From positions 482,875 to 546,874 of the forward strand of contig NW_019091540.1 of NCBI RefSeq assembly GCF_001949145.1: 64,000 bases of DNA, given 5' to 3'. The notes under the pieces are model-generated. The model made no database searches, was not told where the DNA came from, and saw nothing but the letters and a program-made list of their open reading frames with translations. The DNA comes from Acanthaster planci (lineage: Eukaryota > Echinodermata > Asteroidea > Valvatida > Acanthasteridae). Positions 1-9,199 of the stretch are shown piece after piece. Made by a program: the position numbers and the translations under genes. The stretch's first letter is position 1, and the number at the start of each line of letters is the position of its first letter.

Positions 1-78
1 TACTGCTGGTATTTGACGGGGTGAATTAGAGTCTCTTATAGCCACTGACTGACAGCAAGCGTTTGGAAAATAAAAAAA

Positions 79-150
79 TGCCACTGGGATTTGAACCCAC
101 CGTCTGACGATCTGATAACCGCGCGCTTAATCACACGGCCATCTCAGAGA
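79..150 (-). mobile_element. tRNA-derived SINE-like head
   Basis: Read on the minus strand, the segment has a box-B-like element (GGGTTCAAATCCC, about 84-97), a box-A-like element (TGGCCGTGTGATTAAG) and a run of seven T straight after the 3' end, as a Pol III terminator would be. The spacing is tRNA-like at 72 nt. The two ends do not pair into an acceptor stem and no clean anticodon arm forms, so a working tRNA gene is unlikely. A tRNA-derived SINE or tRNA pseudogene fits best. The tail would run toward position 1 and may continue past the window edge. Confidence 0.5.
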
Positions 151-851
151 TATTGGTCTCTGTTGTTCATATCCAGGAGATAACAAAGTCATTAACCTCG
201 CTGCACAGAATCTTGCTGTGTAAATACCGAGTGATTAAAATGTTACAGTAGTGCATCACGTAGCAAAAATACACATTCACACAAACAACAAATTACATTG
301 AATGTTCTCCCTGCCAGCTTCTCTTTAATATTTTTAAATGACCGCGAATCAATATGGGTAAGTCCGCCGACTCTTCTATCTGGTTCGTAAGTAACTTTGT
401 CATAATAATATCGACAAGAATATAAGATCAAATCAGTGCTCTGAAATATGTGATTGACGAGCTTTCGGTAACCTCCTTCAGGGCAACCAGATTCAGTTCT
501 GAATGAACGCGGAAAAATCCACGCTCATCCCCCCTGGATGCAGCGTTTTAAGTTCGAAAATGACGCACTGCTCTAGTTCCTTACGCTGTACATCAGATGA
601 CGCTTTCCGCAGGATGCAGACGCTTACGTCACCGAGGGAATGTGGCGGCGCGCAAAAGTGCTGCGCAACAGTGAGACCAGGTGTTTGTTGGCGCACACTG
701 CGCAAGTGTTCCGCAAAGCGGTCACATAGGGGTGCACTGAACTAATTGAAGCCCCATTGAAGACAAAAAAATCGACCCCGCCCTTGTTTTGAATAGGAGC
801 TGTCTGTCTAGGCCTATGTTTTTGTTGTCTGTGATCTGTGATATCTCCGCA
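151..851. other. intergenic, no gene seen
   Basis: No supported gene. The segment 379-405 matches 50100-50126 with two differences, so part of this stretch belongs to the repeat family described at 49988-50413. The stretch 600-730 is CpG-rich (several GCGC and ACGTCA words) but no open frame here resembles a protein. Confidence 0.4.
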
Positions 852-1408
852 CAGGCGCGCCATGAGGCGTGGAAGTATATGCGCGTTTGACGTGAGCACG
901 CTGAGTACGCGTAACTAATTTACTCCCGCATGTAAGGTCTTTGCGTGAAAGAACCAGCTTGTTAGGGTGCATTGTTAGGGTGCAATCGGGAGGAATTATA
1001 GAAATATTTCTATAAATCCCGAATTTGATAATTTCTGGTTCGGGGTATTTCTTTCACAAAAAGCCCCAAATTGCGGGCCGATTTTGGATAGAGGCGGGCG
1101 GCGAACATTCAGAGCTGAGCGCATAGTTTTACTACTATTTTGGGGGTATGTTTGGGGTATCTTTGGGAAAGGAGAATAAAAAAAATCGTGGCTAACCCCC
1201 ATGAAATTGAAACAAAAAGTGATCTTCAAGCCATAACCTTGAATTTCCAGAGAAAAAAAACGGAGGCCAACCTCTTCCCGAGAGTCAACAGGCGGCGCTA
1301 TTTCGGTCTGATTTTGCACTGTTTTCTGTGAACGCGTATTTGGTGTAGTGCAGCTGTAACCACTTCTTTCGGTCTTTTGGGGGTGCACTTCAGCTCGGGG
1401 CGAATAAA
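852..1408 (-). repeat. interspersed repeat, copy A (interrupted)
   Basis: The sub-segments 852-945 and 1355-1408 match, in reverse complement, the two ends of the repeats at 49674-49904 and 49988-50413. Shared words include the CGCTGAGTACG/ACTAATT block and the GTGCACTTCAGCTCGGGGC block. The middle (about 946-1350) does not match the other copies. It may be an insertion or a lineage-specific interior. No coding capacity was recognised. Confidence 0.6.
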
Positions 1409-2479
1409 AAAAAACATAGAGTGCCAAGGTTTTGAGGCCGAGACAAATAAGATGATTGTTTTCCTAAAAGCGCGATCCAGTTTGTCAAAGTTGTTTTCTC
1501 ACGTAAAAGATTCACACCGCCTGAAAGGTAGGCCTACTAGTTCTTGGGTGTTGTTCTACTCCCCAGAAAAATGGCAACAGGGCCTCAGTCTAGGCTCCAC
1601 CCCCGCCCGGCTCAATAGCAAACAGATAAAGTTATATATATAAAGGCAAATTTTCCGAAAGTTTAGGAACAGTCGATAGATTATGGGTGAACCATGCACT
1701 AGACAGTGGCGTACTAAATTTGTGCAGGAAATTGGGCACCTGGGTGATTGAGGATGTGGATTTGTGGGGGGGGGGGGGCAGTGATGACTTCAAGTTGCCC
1801 GGCCATGGAAATTCGAAAGGGGGGGGGGGGTTGACGCCATATGACACTATAATGGGGGCAATATTCATGATACAGATGTACAAATATTTCATTCACGCAC
1901 AATCTTACATCAGACCGGCATATATATGGCATTAAAAAATTGCTTTCCTTTTTGAGTGATATCGAGTTCATTTTAGTCGTTGGGAAGTCCGAAAAAATCT
2001 TCACAATCCGCTTCAATTTCTTACCACGAAAAAGCGATGGATAATTCAAAAAGCCCATTCCGCTACCTCAAAATGTGGGGGTGGGGTGGGGGGTTATGTA
2101 TGCTTCCCATCGGAGATTTACACCCATGAGCGTAAATGAATACAGTTGGCAGTATATTTTAATGTAGGATGCTACACTAAATCGAAACGGCAAGATGCAT
2201 GGTTTCCAATGCCAAAAGTAAGCGTCTTCATACAACCATTTATCATTTTTCATTCAACCTAAACTGCCACGAAAATTCTATTTTGTAGCCTGCAAACCAA
2301 ATCCCCACTAGGCCCTACCGGGAACTTGAAGGTTTGGAAAGTGAATTTCTCACGGAATCGTTAGCAGAGGTTTTCGGATGAAATTGAAGATAGNAAACGG
2401 CTCCCCTTTCCCAAACTCACATGCCTTCTATGGGGAACCCTGGCGGTATGATCTTGCAATCAACGGCAGTTTTGTGCCA
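1409..2479. other. intergenic with two long G tracts
   Basis: No gene seen. There are two uninterrupted G runs, 13 nt at 1766-1778 and 12 nt at 1819-1830, about 40 nt apart, plus a G-rich stretch near 2074-2092. An ambiguous base lies at 2394, just inside the next segment. Confidence 0.5.
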
Positions 2480-3255
2480 CTTCATCCCACCCGGCACGTC
2501 ACAATCCCACGCAAATCCCCCCATGGACTGGGTCAGGCCACCGCGGTCCAATCACGACAAAGAGTGACAGGCAAACACGCCCCACCCATGTGACGTAAAC
2601 GCGGACAGCAAGCTTGACAAATACCTAGCCGGACGTGGCAGAAGCGTGGGTAGGGGAAACCGCTCTCTGCGTTGTTTTCTATTATTGCAATCGACACTTG
2701 ATCCCCTCCCAACACTAGTAAAATCGCCGTCCAAACTTCACAAAACTTCGTCTAAGATGTTGGGACCAATTCTGCACACCATCGCGTCGGACCTAGCCGT
2801 GTTTCAGGGCGTAGAAAGGGTTCAGAAATTGGATTAAATCGAGGATTTTATCGGGAGAATTGACAACCCCCAGCCACTGCTTTTGTCTGGCTATGCGGTC
2901 TCACTACACAGACTCTACGGAGGGAGCGACACTCATCCCCGTGTGTGTGGGTGATTGCGCTGGGGCTCGTCGTCCCGCGTCAGTGCACACGTCGCACACG
3001 AACTGACGTCCAATCCATACAACGTACGGATTCGATCGATGTCCTGGCACCGAAAAAACAACTGATTTCGTAGGTATTTCATCAAAAATTTGCCTTTCAT
3101 ACGATCTTTTGGTACCAGACAGCTCACAAGAGTGACCTTGGAGGGATCTCACGCTAGAAAAATGGTAGAAAAAAGACGATGTTTCGATTAATTTAGTGTC
3201 TGAGATGTAACTGCTACAATGTCATGTACCCAGCTGTACAGTGAGTCTGACGTCA
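2480..3255 (+). promoter_or_regulatory. candidate promoter/5' region of the NAB gene
   Basis: This is the most GC- and CpG-rich block upstream of the NAB start codon. It contains a CCAAT box in its ideal context (CCAATCA, 2548-2554), a GC/KLF-type word (CGCCCCACCC, near 2579), an EGR-like site (GCGTGGGTA, 2644-2652, 7 of 9 against GCGTGGGCG) and a full palindromic CRE (TGACGTCA, 3248-3255). The transcription start and any non-coding first exon could not be placed. Assignment to NAB rests on position and on the absence of another gene. Confidence 0.35.
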
Positions 3256-3617
3256 TCCTATTACTAATGCATATGAAGTAGACGTTCAATAAAGTACATT
3301 CATGTAGTTTGAATAACTTCAGCTACTTAAAAAGTTTTGTTCGTACTGTTCTGTAAAGTGTACATTTTATGGACACACGTGCACATGGTTCACTTTACTT
3401 TCATGTTCAGGATAATTGGAGCTTATTTTGAAAATTTTCCTGTAATTTGAAAAAAAAGGTCATTTTGAAACCCATGCTGTATATATATATATTGGAGAGA
3501 AACATTTTATGTTTAGCTTTTCACTCAGTGATGTCTTTGGTCATTTGATAATATTTTTATTTTTTGTAAGATCCATTTTTGTGTTTTGTTTTTGTATGCC
3601 TCAAGACTGGTTGGAAT
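3256..3617. other. AT-rich non-coding stretch before the NAB start
   Basis: T-rich sequence with an (AT)n patch near 3481-3492. A splice acceptor probably lies close to the start codon (AG at 3604-3605 after a long T-rich tract), which would make most of this an intron in the 5' UTR. The exact boundary is uncertain. Confidence 0.35.
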
Positions 3618-4442
3618 ATGGCAACCCATCCCACATGTACCAACCCCCCACCAATCAATCCCAGCAACCCCAGTGAGTACCAGCTCTACCAGGTCCTGGA
3701 GCGGGCCAACCTCCTGGGTTACTTCAGTAACTTCATCCAGCAGGGCGGTGACGACGTCACCCAGCTGTGCGAAGCATCCAATGAGGAGTTCATGGAGATC
3801 CTGGCCCTGGTTGGCATGTCCAGCAAGCCCCTGCACATCCGCCGGTTGCAGAGAGCACTGCAGGAGTGGGCCAAGGAGAACAACGTGCCTTGCCTCCAGA
3901 CACAGCCCAGCACTGCTCCTCAGCAGCCGCCACTGAACAGCATGCCTTATGCTTCGGGGCTGGCAGGCATGCAGCCCCAGGGCCCAACGGCAAGGTCTGT
4001 GGTTACGCAGTGGGGACCTGCTCATCCGTCCCCCTCTAATCAGTGGAACACTGGCCAGCCGTTGGCCAGTGAGCACTCGAGCCCTAGTGATTCTCCCCGA
4101 CAGACTCCGCCTTACGCTGCTCAGCCGGGCATGTCATCACAGCCTTCCAGCCAGGCCCCACAGCAGGCTCTCGGAGGCAATGGTAAGGTAGGAGCCTCAG
4201 GCATGGACGAGTGCATGGACCCTCAGATGCTGAGACGAGTGGCCCAGCGCATCATGGCTTCCCACACGCCCTCACCAATTACCCAGACAAGCCAGAACAG
4301 GAAGCTCTTGAGCAGTGTCCAACACATCATTGAGATGCCCCCTGACCACCACCAGCGCCTTGAAGAGATCCAGAAGTGGGCCCCTATTTATGGACGCTTT
4401 GATTCCAAACGCAAAGACGATAAACCTCTCACAGCCCATGAG
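3618..4442 (+). CDS. NAB: NAB coding exon 1 (NCD1 and start of NCD2)
   Basis: 275 codons ending in phase 0 at a GAG|GTATGC donor. It encodes NCD1, then a Pro/Ser/Gln-rich low-complexity linker (about residues 95-200), then the beginning of NCD2 (APIYGRFDSKRKDDKPLTAHE). The intron position right after LTAHE interrupts NCD2. Confidence 0.9.
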
Positions 4443-7400
4443 GTATGCGGTTCAGGAAATGATGGTGTTACTTATAAAAGTCCCCAGACTGACCTTCAGG
4501 CACCATGGTGTACAGGGCATTATATGATCCACATCATATGTTTCGTCTTGGTTGAAAACAAAATGATAAAATCACGTCAGATGGCTCCATGTTGTTAACA
4601 TAAGGATCCCGCAATCATTTGTCAGGATAAATTTCTTTTTTACCTAAATAATGTGAACTAACCAGGTCTGGTTTCAGGGTCTATTTGGTTGCTTTTGGTC
4701 CCTTTATTATTCCAGTCCAAACAGTATATTAATCTTGTTGAATGCCTCCTAATGTCATATGTCATTTCTTGGCCAATTTCAAGAACAGAGCAAAATTGAC
4801 AAGTAATGAGAAGTAACTCAAGTGACTGTGACACTAAACTGACACAACCAGTCTATGTTACAAGTCACACAGAACTCTAAGCAGGATCGATTTCAAATTT
4901 CAGATCTCTGTGAACGAGGCTGCCATTCAGCTCTGCTGCATAGATCCGTATCTCCTCGTGCAGAGAGACAAACTCTTCCCCCTAGCCAGACAAGTTGTAC
5001 GAGAAAGCGGGTACCAGTTTAAGCATGGACACTCCAGGTTGGTGCAAGGCATCATCTTCAATTCATGAATACGACTTCAGAAGATAGATGAATTATGTGT
5101 TTTAATTTTCACTAATGGGTTTTGCCTTTACACCTACATGTATGGGCTTTGCTGTGACATCTTTGAAAGTAGTTTGATTTTTCTTGAACCGGCCAGCTGA
5201 CCCTGGCAAGCATGGTGTTTGATTGGTTAAGACGTCAGCACTAGTAAGCAGGTGGGTTGTCTATTTGAGTTCCAGCAAAGTGAGCTTGTGAATTTTTGTT
5301 GAGCTCTTGGACAGCACTAAGTGTACAGCATTATGAAATGTCAGTGTAAGGGCAAAATTTCATAAATAAAATTTAACTTCTCCCAATGTAAAGTATGTGT
5401 GAGTCTTTTGAAATTGAAAAAATTCTATATCTGTAACCCGAACATTCCTGAATTATTATGATTTACTTTTGATGCGTTACATACCTTGTTTATTCTGTGG
5501 TGTTAACTTGCTAATGCTTATTTTCTGAGACTGTACTGGATGTGAAACATTTGATTACCAAATACCTGAATTTTTATTTTCAGAATCGAATATTTTTGAA
5601 GGTGAAAATAAATGTGATAAAAAGGGGAAAATTCAATTATTGGGTAACAATATTGGCAAGGTGCTTGTAAACTTAAAGGCAGCTGGTGTATTTGACAAGC
5701 TGTAAGGCCAAAAAGTAGGTAGACCACCCCACAGACATACATGTACGTGCTTTATTCCTTTGGGGGGGGAATTCAAATATCCAAATATTTGATTGAATGG
5801 AAGGTCAAATATTTGAATATTCAATTGTCCAAATTGATTCCGCCTTGTATTGGAAAGTCTTATCCCCCTGGAAAAAAATCAAGGAATTCATATATTTTAC
5901 CTGAATTTGGGATTTTCAGGTCACTCAAGGTCAGCCACAGCAAAAATGAGGAGGGGGGAGGAAGCAAAGCCAAAAGAGTAAAAGTTGAGTCTGGGACGGG
6001 CGCATACCGAGATACAGAGGTGACCACGCCAAACCCACGAACTGTTCAAGCAGAGATTCTGAAGCTGAGAAGAGAGGTAAATCATTTTGGTATAGGAGTG
6101 ACACCCCTGATGGGTGCCCCGGCTGCAGTTAACATGGTTGCATGTTAATAAATTTCTTATCACTTCTGGTGATATATACATGTATAAACATACACCAGAA
6201 GTGATCAGAAATTTATCCAGCAGAAAAATCATTGAATTATAGTTTGAATAATCTTGGATGGTCCTAGCTGTAGGTCATACTCTCTGTCTGCATCACAACC
6301 CGAGTGTGGTGTATGTGACAAGTTGTAATGAAATTTGAGGATTCAGGTTGTTAATGTTAATGCACATGTACATTTAAATGATGTGGAAATTCCGTCATTC
6401 CTAGTATGTTTCGAACTGCCACTTAGCAGCTTTTTCCAGCTGAGTGTGCCCATCGATGAAATGCTGTGTTCCAAATATGAGTAGTCTAGATGGACCATTA
6501 ATATCCAAGGTTCAGAGATATTCCCTGAAAATAGGCCTACTTAGGAATTCAACTCGGCTGTCACAACAGTGCCAATTTTTTTTTAAAGACAGAAAGCAAA
6601 GTTGTCAATTATATGCTTAACACTTTGTCACAAAAAGCTATCGTTAGGATCTGAGACAGTGATCAAAAGATCTGAGGTTCATCTTTTATGTTGTAACCAA
6701 GAGGTTTCTGTCTAAAAACCATGAAGGAGCGCATGAATGAGATTCTGATGCACTTGAACAGCATAGCACAGAAGCAGAGCGACATCAAGGCCAGTATAGC
6801 TGCGGCCCGCTCGGAAGACAACATCCAGCAGGTGTACGACCTGAAGGTGCAGCTGGAGAAGCTTACCACCCAGCAGCTGCTGCTGATGACAGAGCAGACC
6901 GACTTGATCAAGAGGCAGCGACGATCTGACAGGTATGAGGAAAATCAAGAGAAGGTTGGGTGTGATGGGGGTGGTAGGGGGAGCCAGCTGTGTGCAGGAG
7001 TTTGCAACCTTTGGTGAGGTCACATGCCTGGCTTATCCGGCATTCACAAATGGGGAAGGGGTGTGCCCGGCAGTTATGGAAAGATGGGGGAGTGCCTTGA
7101 TGAAGTTGAGCCCAAATGTCAAAGGGGAATATTTTTTAGTTAGAATTACTGTTTTTAAAATGATTGAATAACCAGTTGAGGGCAAGTAAAGAAGTAGGCA
7201 GAAGCCGTATCTGCCTCACCAAAAATTGGGGTGGGATTGGTGCACACCAGCTGTGCTCCCCTCTGGATCCATCGCTGTGTCCAGTCGAGGTTTTCAGACT
7301 TTGTTGAGCAGTTTGAAGGAGAGGAGTCTTTGCAGACTTTAAACTTTATTAGAATAATTGCTAGCTCATTATTTTTACTTTGTCAAACCCCTCATTTTAA

Positions 7401-8476
7401 TACGGCAAATGCTACCCTTCTGTCCACTGCTCCTGACATTGACAGATACTACGTTGCCAAAGCTCGGGCCGAGGAGGAGAACGGTGATCTTGCCACACCA
7501 GATGACCAGTTGACCGATCCTGGTAAGCTCAAATGGTGGGTGTGGGATTGTTTCTTCTTTCTTTGCATGCGTTATAATGTATTACTTCGTCACTGTATTT
7601 CATGAGGTTGTGTAAGGATGCTGTGTGCTTTGTGAGTACCTGCTCGTCAGTAAACAGTACAAATGCTGGGTCAACCGCATGGTTCCTGCCTCCATGATTG
7701 TGGGTAGGAAAACCATAAAGAGACTGGGAACATTTTACCCACCTAACCTGGTTTACACACCCCTTTATACGAGGAACACCATCTATCAATCAGCTCATTT
7801 GAGCAAGTTTTGTCGATGTGGTTGTCTCAAAGGAAGTTCTGCTAAATAACAAAGCACGCTCTCTGTCCTTCACACAAGGCAGTATTAATTGGCTGTACAA
7901 ACTTCATTGAGTTTTCCTTAGCATGAGGGCTCATAGGTTAATGATGAATTTAACATACATTTTTGTACATGTACACCTTAAAAAGTGTTCTGTATTTGAG
8001 TCAACAGCATTTAATTCATGACCTACATAAATGTGTTCAACATTTATTCAAGAGAGACTGATTTGTTCGCATTGTCAGATCGGGAGGAAGATAGCAGAGA
8101 GCCTTTGCAGGCACTTGCCTCAACGTACTCGGGGTTGCCAGCTGTAGAGGGTGCCCGAGCCCCACTGGACAAACCGGCACCAAAGAATTCAGGCAACTCT
8201 AACTCCAGCCTTGCTCAGACTCTACTCATTCAGCACACCTTGATGGACGAGGGACTGCGGGTGGCACAGAACTATGCTCTTGACGGGCACGAGGGCCCGT
8301 CTGCAACACTGTCCGGTGAAAATGGTCATGCAAGGGTAAAGGCAGAGAGTTCAGAACTGGACAGCTGCGAGGAGGAGGAGGCAGTCAGCCGGGCAGCTGA
8401 GTCCACCATCACGGCCCTGCTGAGCCTGTCCAACAACAGAAAGCAACAACTTGACGATCAGAAGTTGAATAGTTGA
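3618..8476 (+). CDS. NAB: NAB-family transcriptional co-regulator (NGFI-A/EGR-binding protein)
   Basis: The family acts in the nucleus: NAB proteins bind EGR zinc-finger activators and recruit repressive chromatin machinery such as CHD4/NuRD. Six coding exons (3618-4442, 4904-5037, 5920-6076, 6727-6932, 7446-7522, 8079-8476) join in phase to 598 aa. Residues about 17-92 form NCD1, the EGR-binding four-helix domain (ANLLGYFSNFIQQGGDDV). Residues about 235-320, across the first intron, form NCD2 (YGRFDSKR, NEAAIQLC, RQVVRESGY). Next come a basic nuclear-localisation-like KAKRVKVE, a coiled coil (fourth exon) and a C-terminal exon with the conserved LMDEGLRVA motif and an acidic end. The start ATG precedes NCD1 by 17 codons; an ATG 39 nt upstream probably lies in intron. 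The 5' edge of the fourth exon is the least certain junction. The gene is convergent with HDGFL2. Family identity is secure; NAB1 versus NAB2 cannot be set in an invertebrate. Confidence 0.92.
4904..5037 (+). CDS. NAB: NAB coding exon 2 (NCD2)
   Basis: The acceptor TTTCAG precedes ISVNEAAIQLCC; the donor follows in CCAG|GTTGGT. It encodes 44 codons plus 2 nt and completes the NCD2 core (LFPLARQVVRESGYQF). Confidence 0.9.
5920..6076 (+). CDS. NAB: NAB coding exon 3 (basic NLS-like region)
   Basis: The acceptor TTTTCAG is followed by one base that completes Arg, then SLKVSHSKNEEGGGSKAK. The donor is AGAGAG|GTAAAT. The basic patch KAKRVKVE looks like a nuclear localisation signal. Confidence 0.85.
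6150..6214. repeat. hairpin with 22-bp arms in NAB intron 3
   Basis: Left arm 6150-6171 and right arm 6193-6214 are inverted copies with one mismatch in 22, enclosing a 21-nt AT-rich loop that contains TACATGTA. The length (65 nt) is that of a small MITE or a pre-miRNA-like foldback. It lies in a transcribed intron. Confidence 0.75.
6727..6932 (+). CDS. NAB: NAB coding exon 4 (coiled coil)
   Basis: It encodes ERMNEILMHLNSIAQKQSDI and onward, a heptad-like helix ending in MTEQTDLIKRQRRSDR. The donor is ACAG|GTATGA. The acceptor used here (AG at 6725-6726) is the one that keeps phase 0 with exon 3; its pyrimidine tract is poor, so the exon start may be revised by transcript data. Confidence 0.7.
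7446..7522 (+). CDS. NAB: NAB coding exon 5
   Basis: The acceptor TTGACAG is followed by one base that completes Arg, then YYVAKARAEEENGDLATPDD. The donor is CCTG|GTAAGC. It encodes 25 codons and a phase-1 end. No domain was recognised. Confidence 0.75.
8079..8476 (+). CDS. NAB: NAB terminal coding exon
   Basis: The acceptor ATTGTCAG is followed by DREEDSREPLQAL and a TGA stop at 8474-8476. It carries LIQHTLMDEGLRVAQNY, matching the conserved C-terminal NAB motif, then RVKAESSELD, whose VKAE fits the sumoylation consensus (hydrophobic-K-x-E), and an acidic EEEEAV stretch. Confidence 0.88.
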
Positions 8477-8481
8477 AAGCT

Positions 8482-8656
8482 GTGCCCAGTGTCATAAAAC
8501 TACCGAGTGGGAATCATAGCTTAGCACATTTTTGTGCTAAGCAAAATTCAGCAGGGAACCGGCCTTAGGTTGTGTACCTGGAACGGCATTTTGGCTGGTA
8601 ACCCAATTTTGTTGAGTTGATAGTTTCTACGCTTAGCAGTTTTTGAAATTTGCCCC
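8482..8656. mobile_element. MITE-like insertion in the NAB 3' UTR
   Basis: This resembles the element at 50464-50683: it has GCTAAGCAAAATTC and GGCTGGTAACC words and the same kind of right end (CGCTTAGCA...GAAATTTGCCCC). It includes a perfect short stem-loop at 8519-8542 (arms GCTTAGCAC/GTGCTAAGC). The left terminus is poorly conserved. Confidence 0.45.
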
Positions 8657-9121
8657 ATTGAACCCGTTGACCCTGAATAGTTCTCCAACAGTGCTTTCCA
8701 TGGGAAATGAAAAATATGCGTGTATCCTTGGAAATGTTCCTTTGCTGGGTAGCAGGTGGCAGTCTGACAGCAGCTGTGGTGAACTGGGCACTAGACATAA
8801 GGCATGTCTTCCGTGGAGCTATGTTTGGTTTTACTGTTTACTGACAAAATAACGAGTGCTATCTTTCTTCAGTGGGGCTATGTTTTGTTTTGCTGTTCAC
8901 CAGCAAAAATAATGAGTGCTATCTTTTGCCAAAACTGTTGATGCACAAGTTCACAGCATAAGGTTTTATGTGATTTTGATTACATATAATGTTCTCCTTA
9001 TCCTGATATCTTTTGCCTTTACTTGTAAGCGTTATATTACATTGATCTGCCATCCTTACAGTGGCATGTTACTGGTGTTCAAGTTACCTCTGAATTTATC
9101 CTTTTATACATGTAGTTGCAA

Positions 9122-9127
9122 AATAAA
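9122..9127 (+). terminator. candidate polyadenylation signal for NAB
   Basis: AATAAA about 650 nt after the NAB stop codon. A second AATAAA lies at 10068-10073. Only transcript ends can decide between them. Confidence 0.35.
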
Positions 9128-9199
9128 AGAGATGTTTATATTATATGAAATATGTAAAGTGTGCTTCTAGTCAGTAAATTGTTTTTGATAATGTTCATT

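Noticed and set aside
5205-5275. Possible second tRNA-derived SINE fragment (GGTTAAGACGTCAGCACTAG)
   Set aside because: The box-B equivalent is too degenerate and no terminator follows.
7231-7445. Open frame extending NAB exon 5 upstream
   Set aside because: A clear TTGACAG acceptor and phase agreement with exon 4 place this part in the intron.
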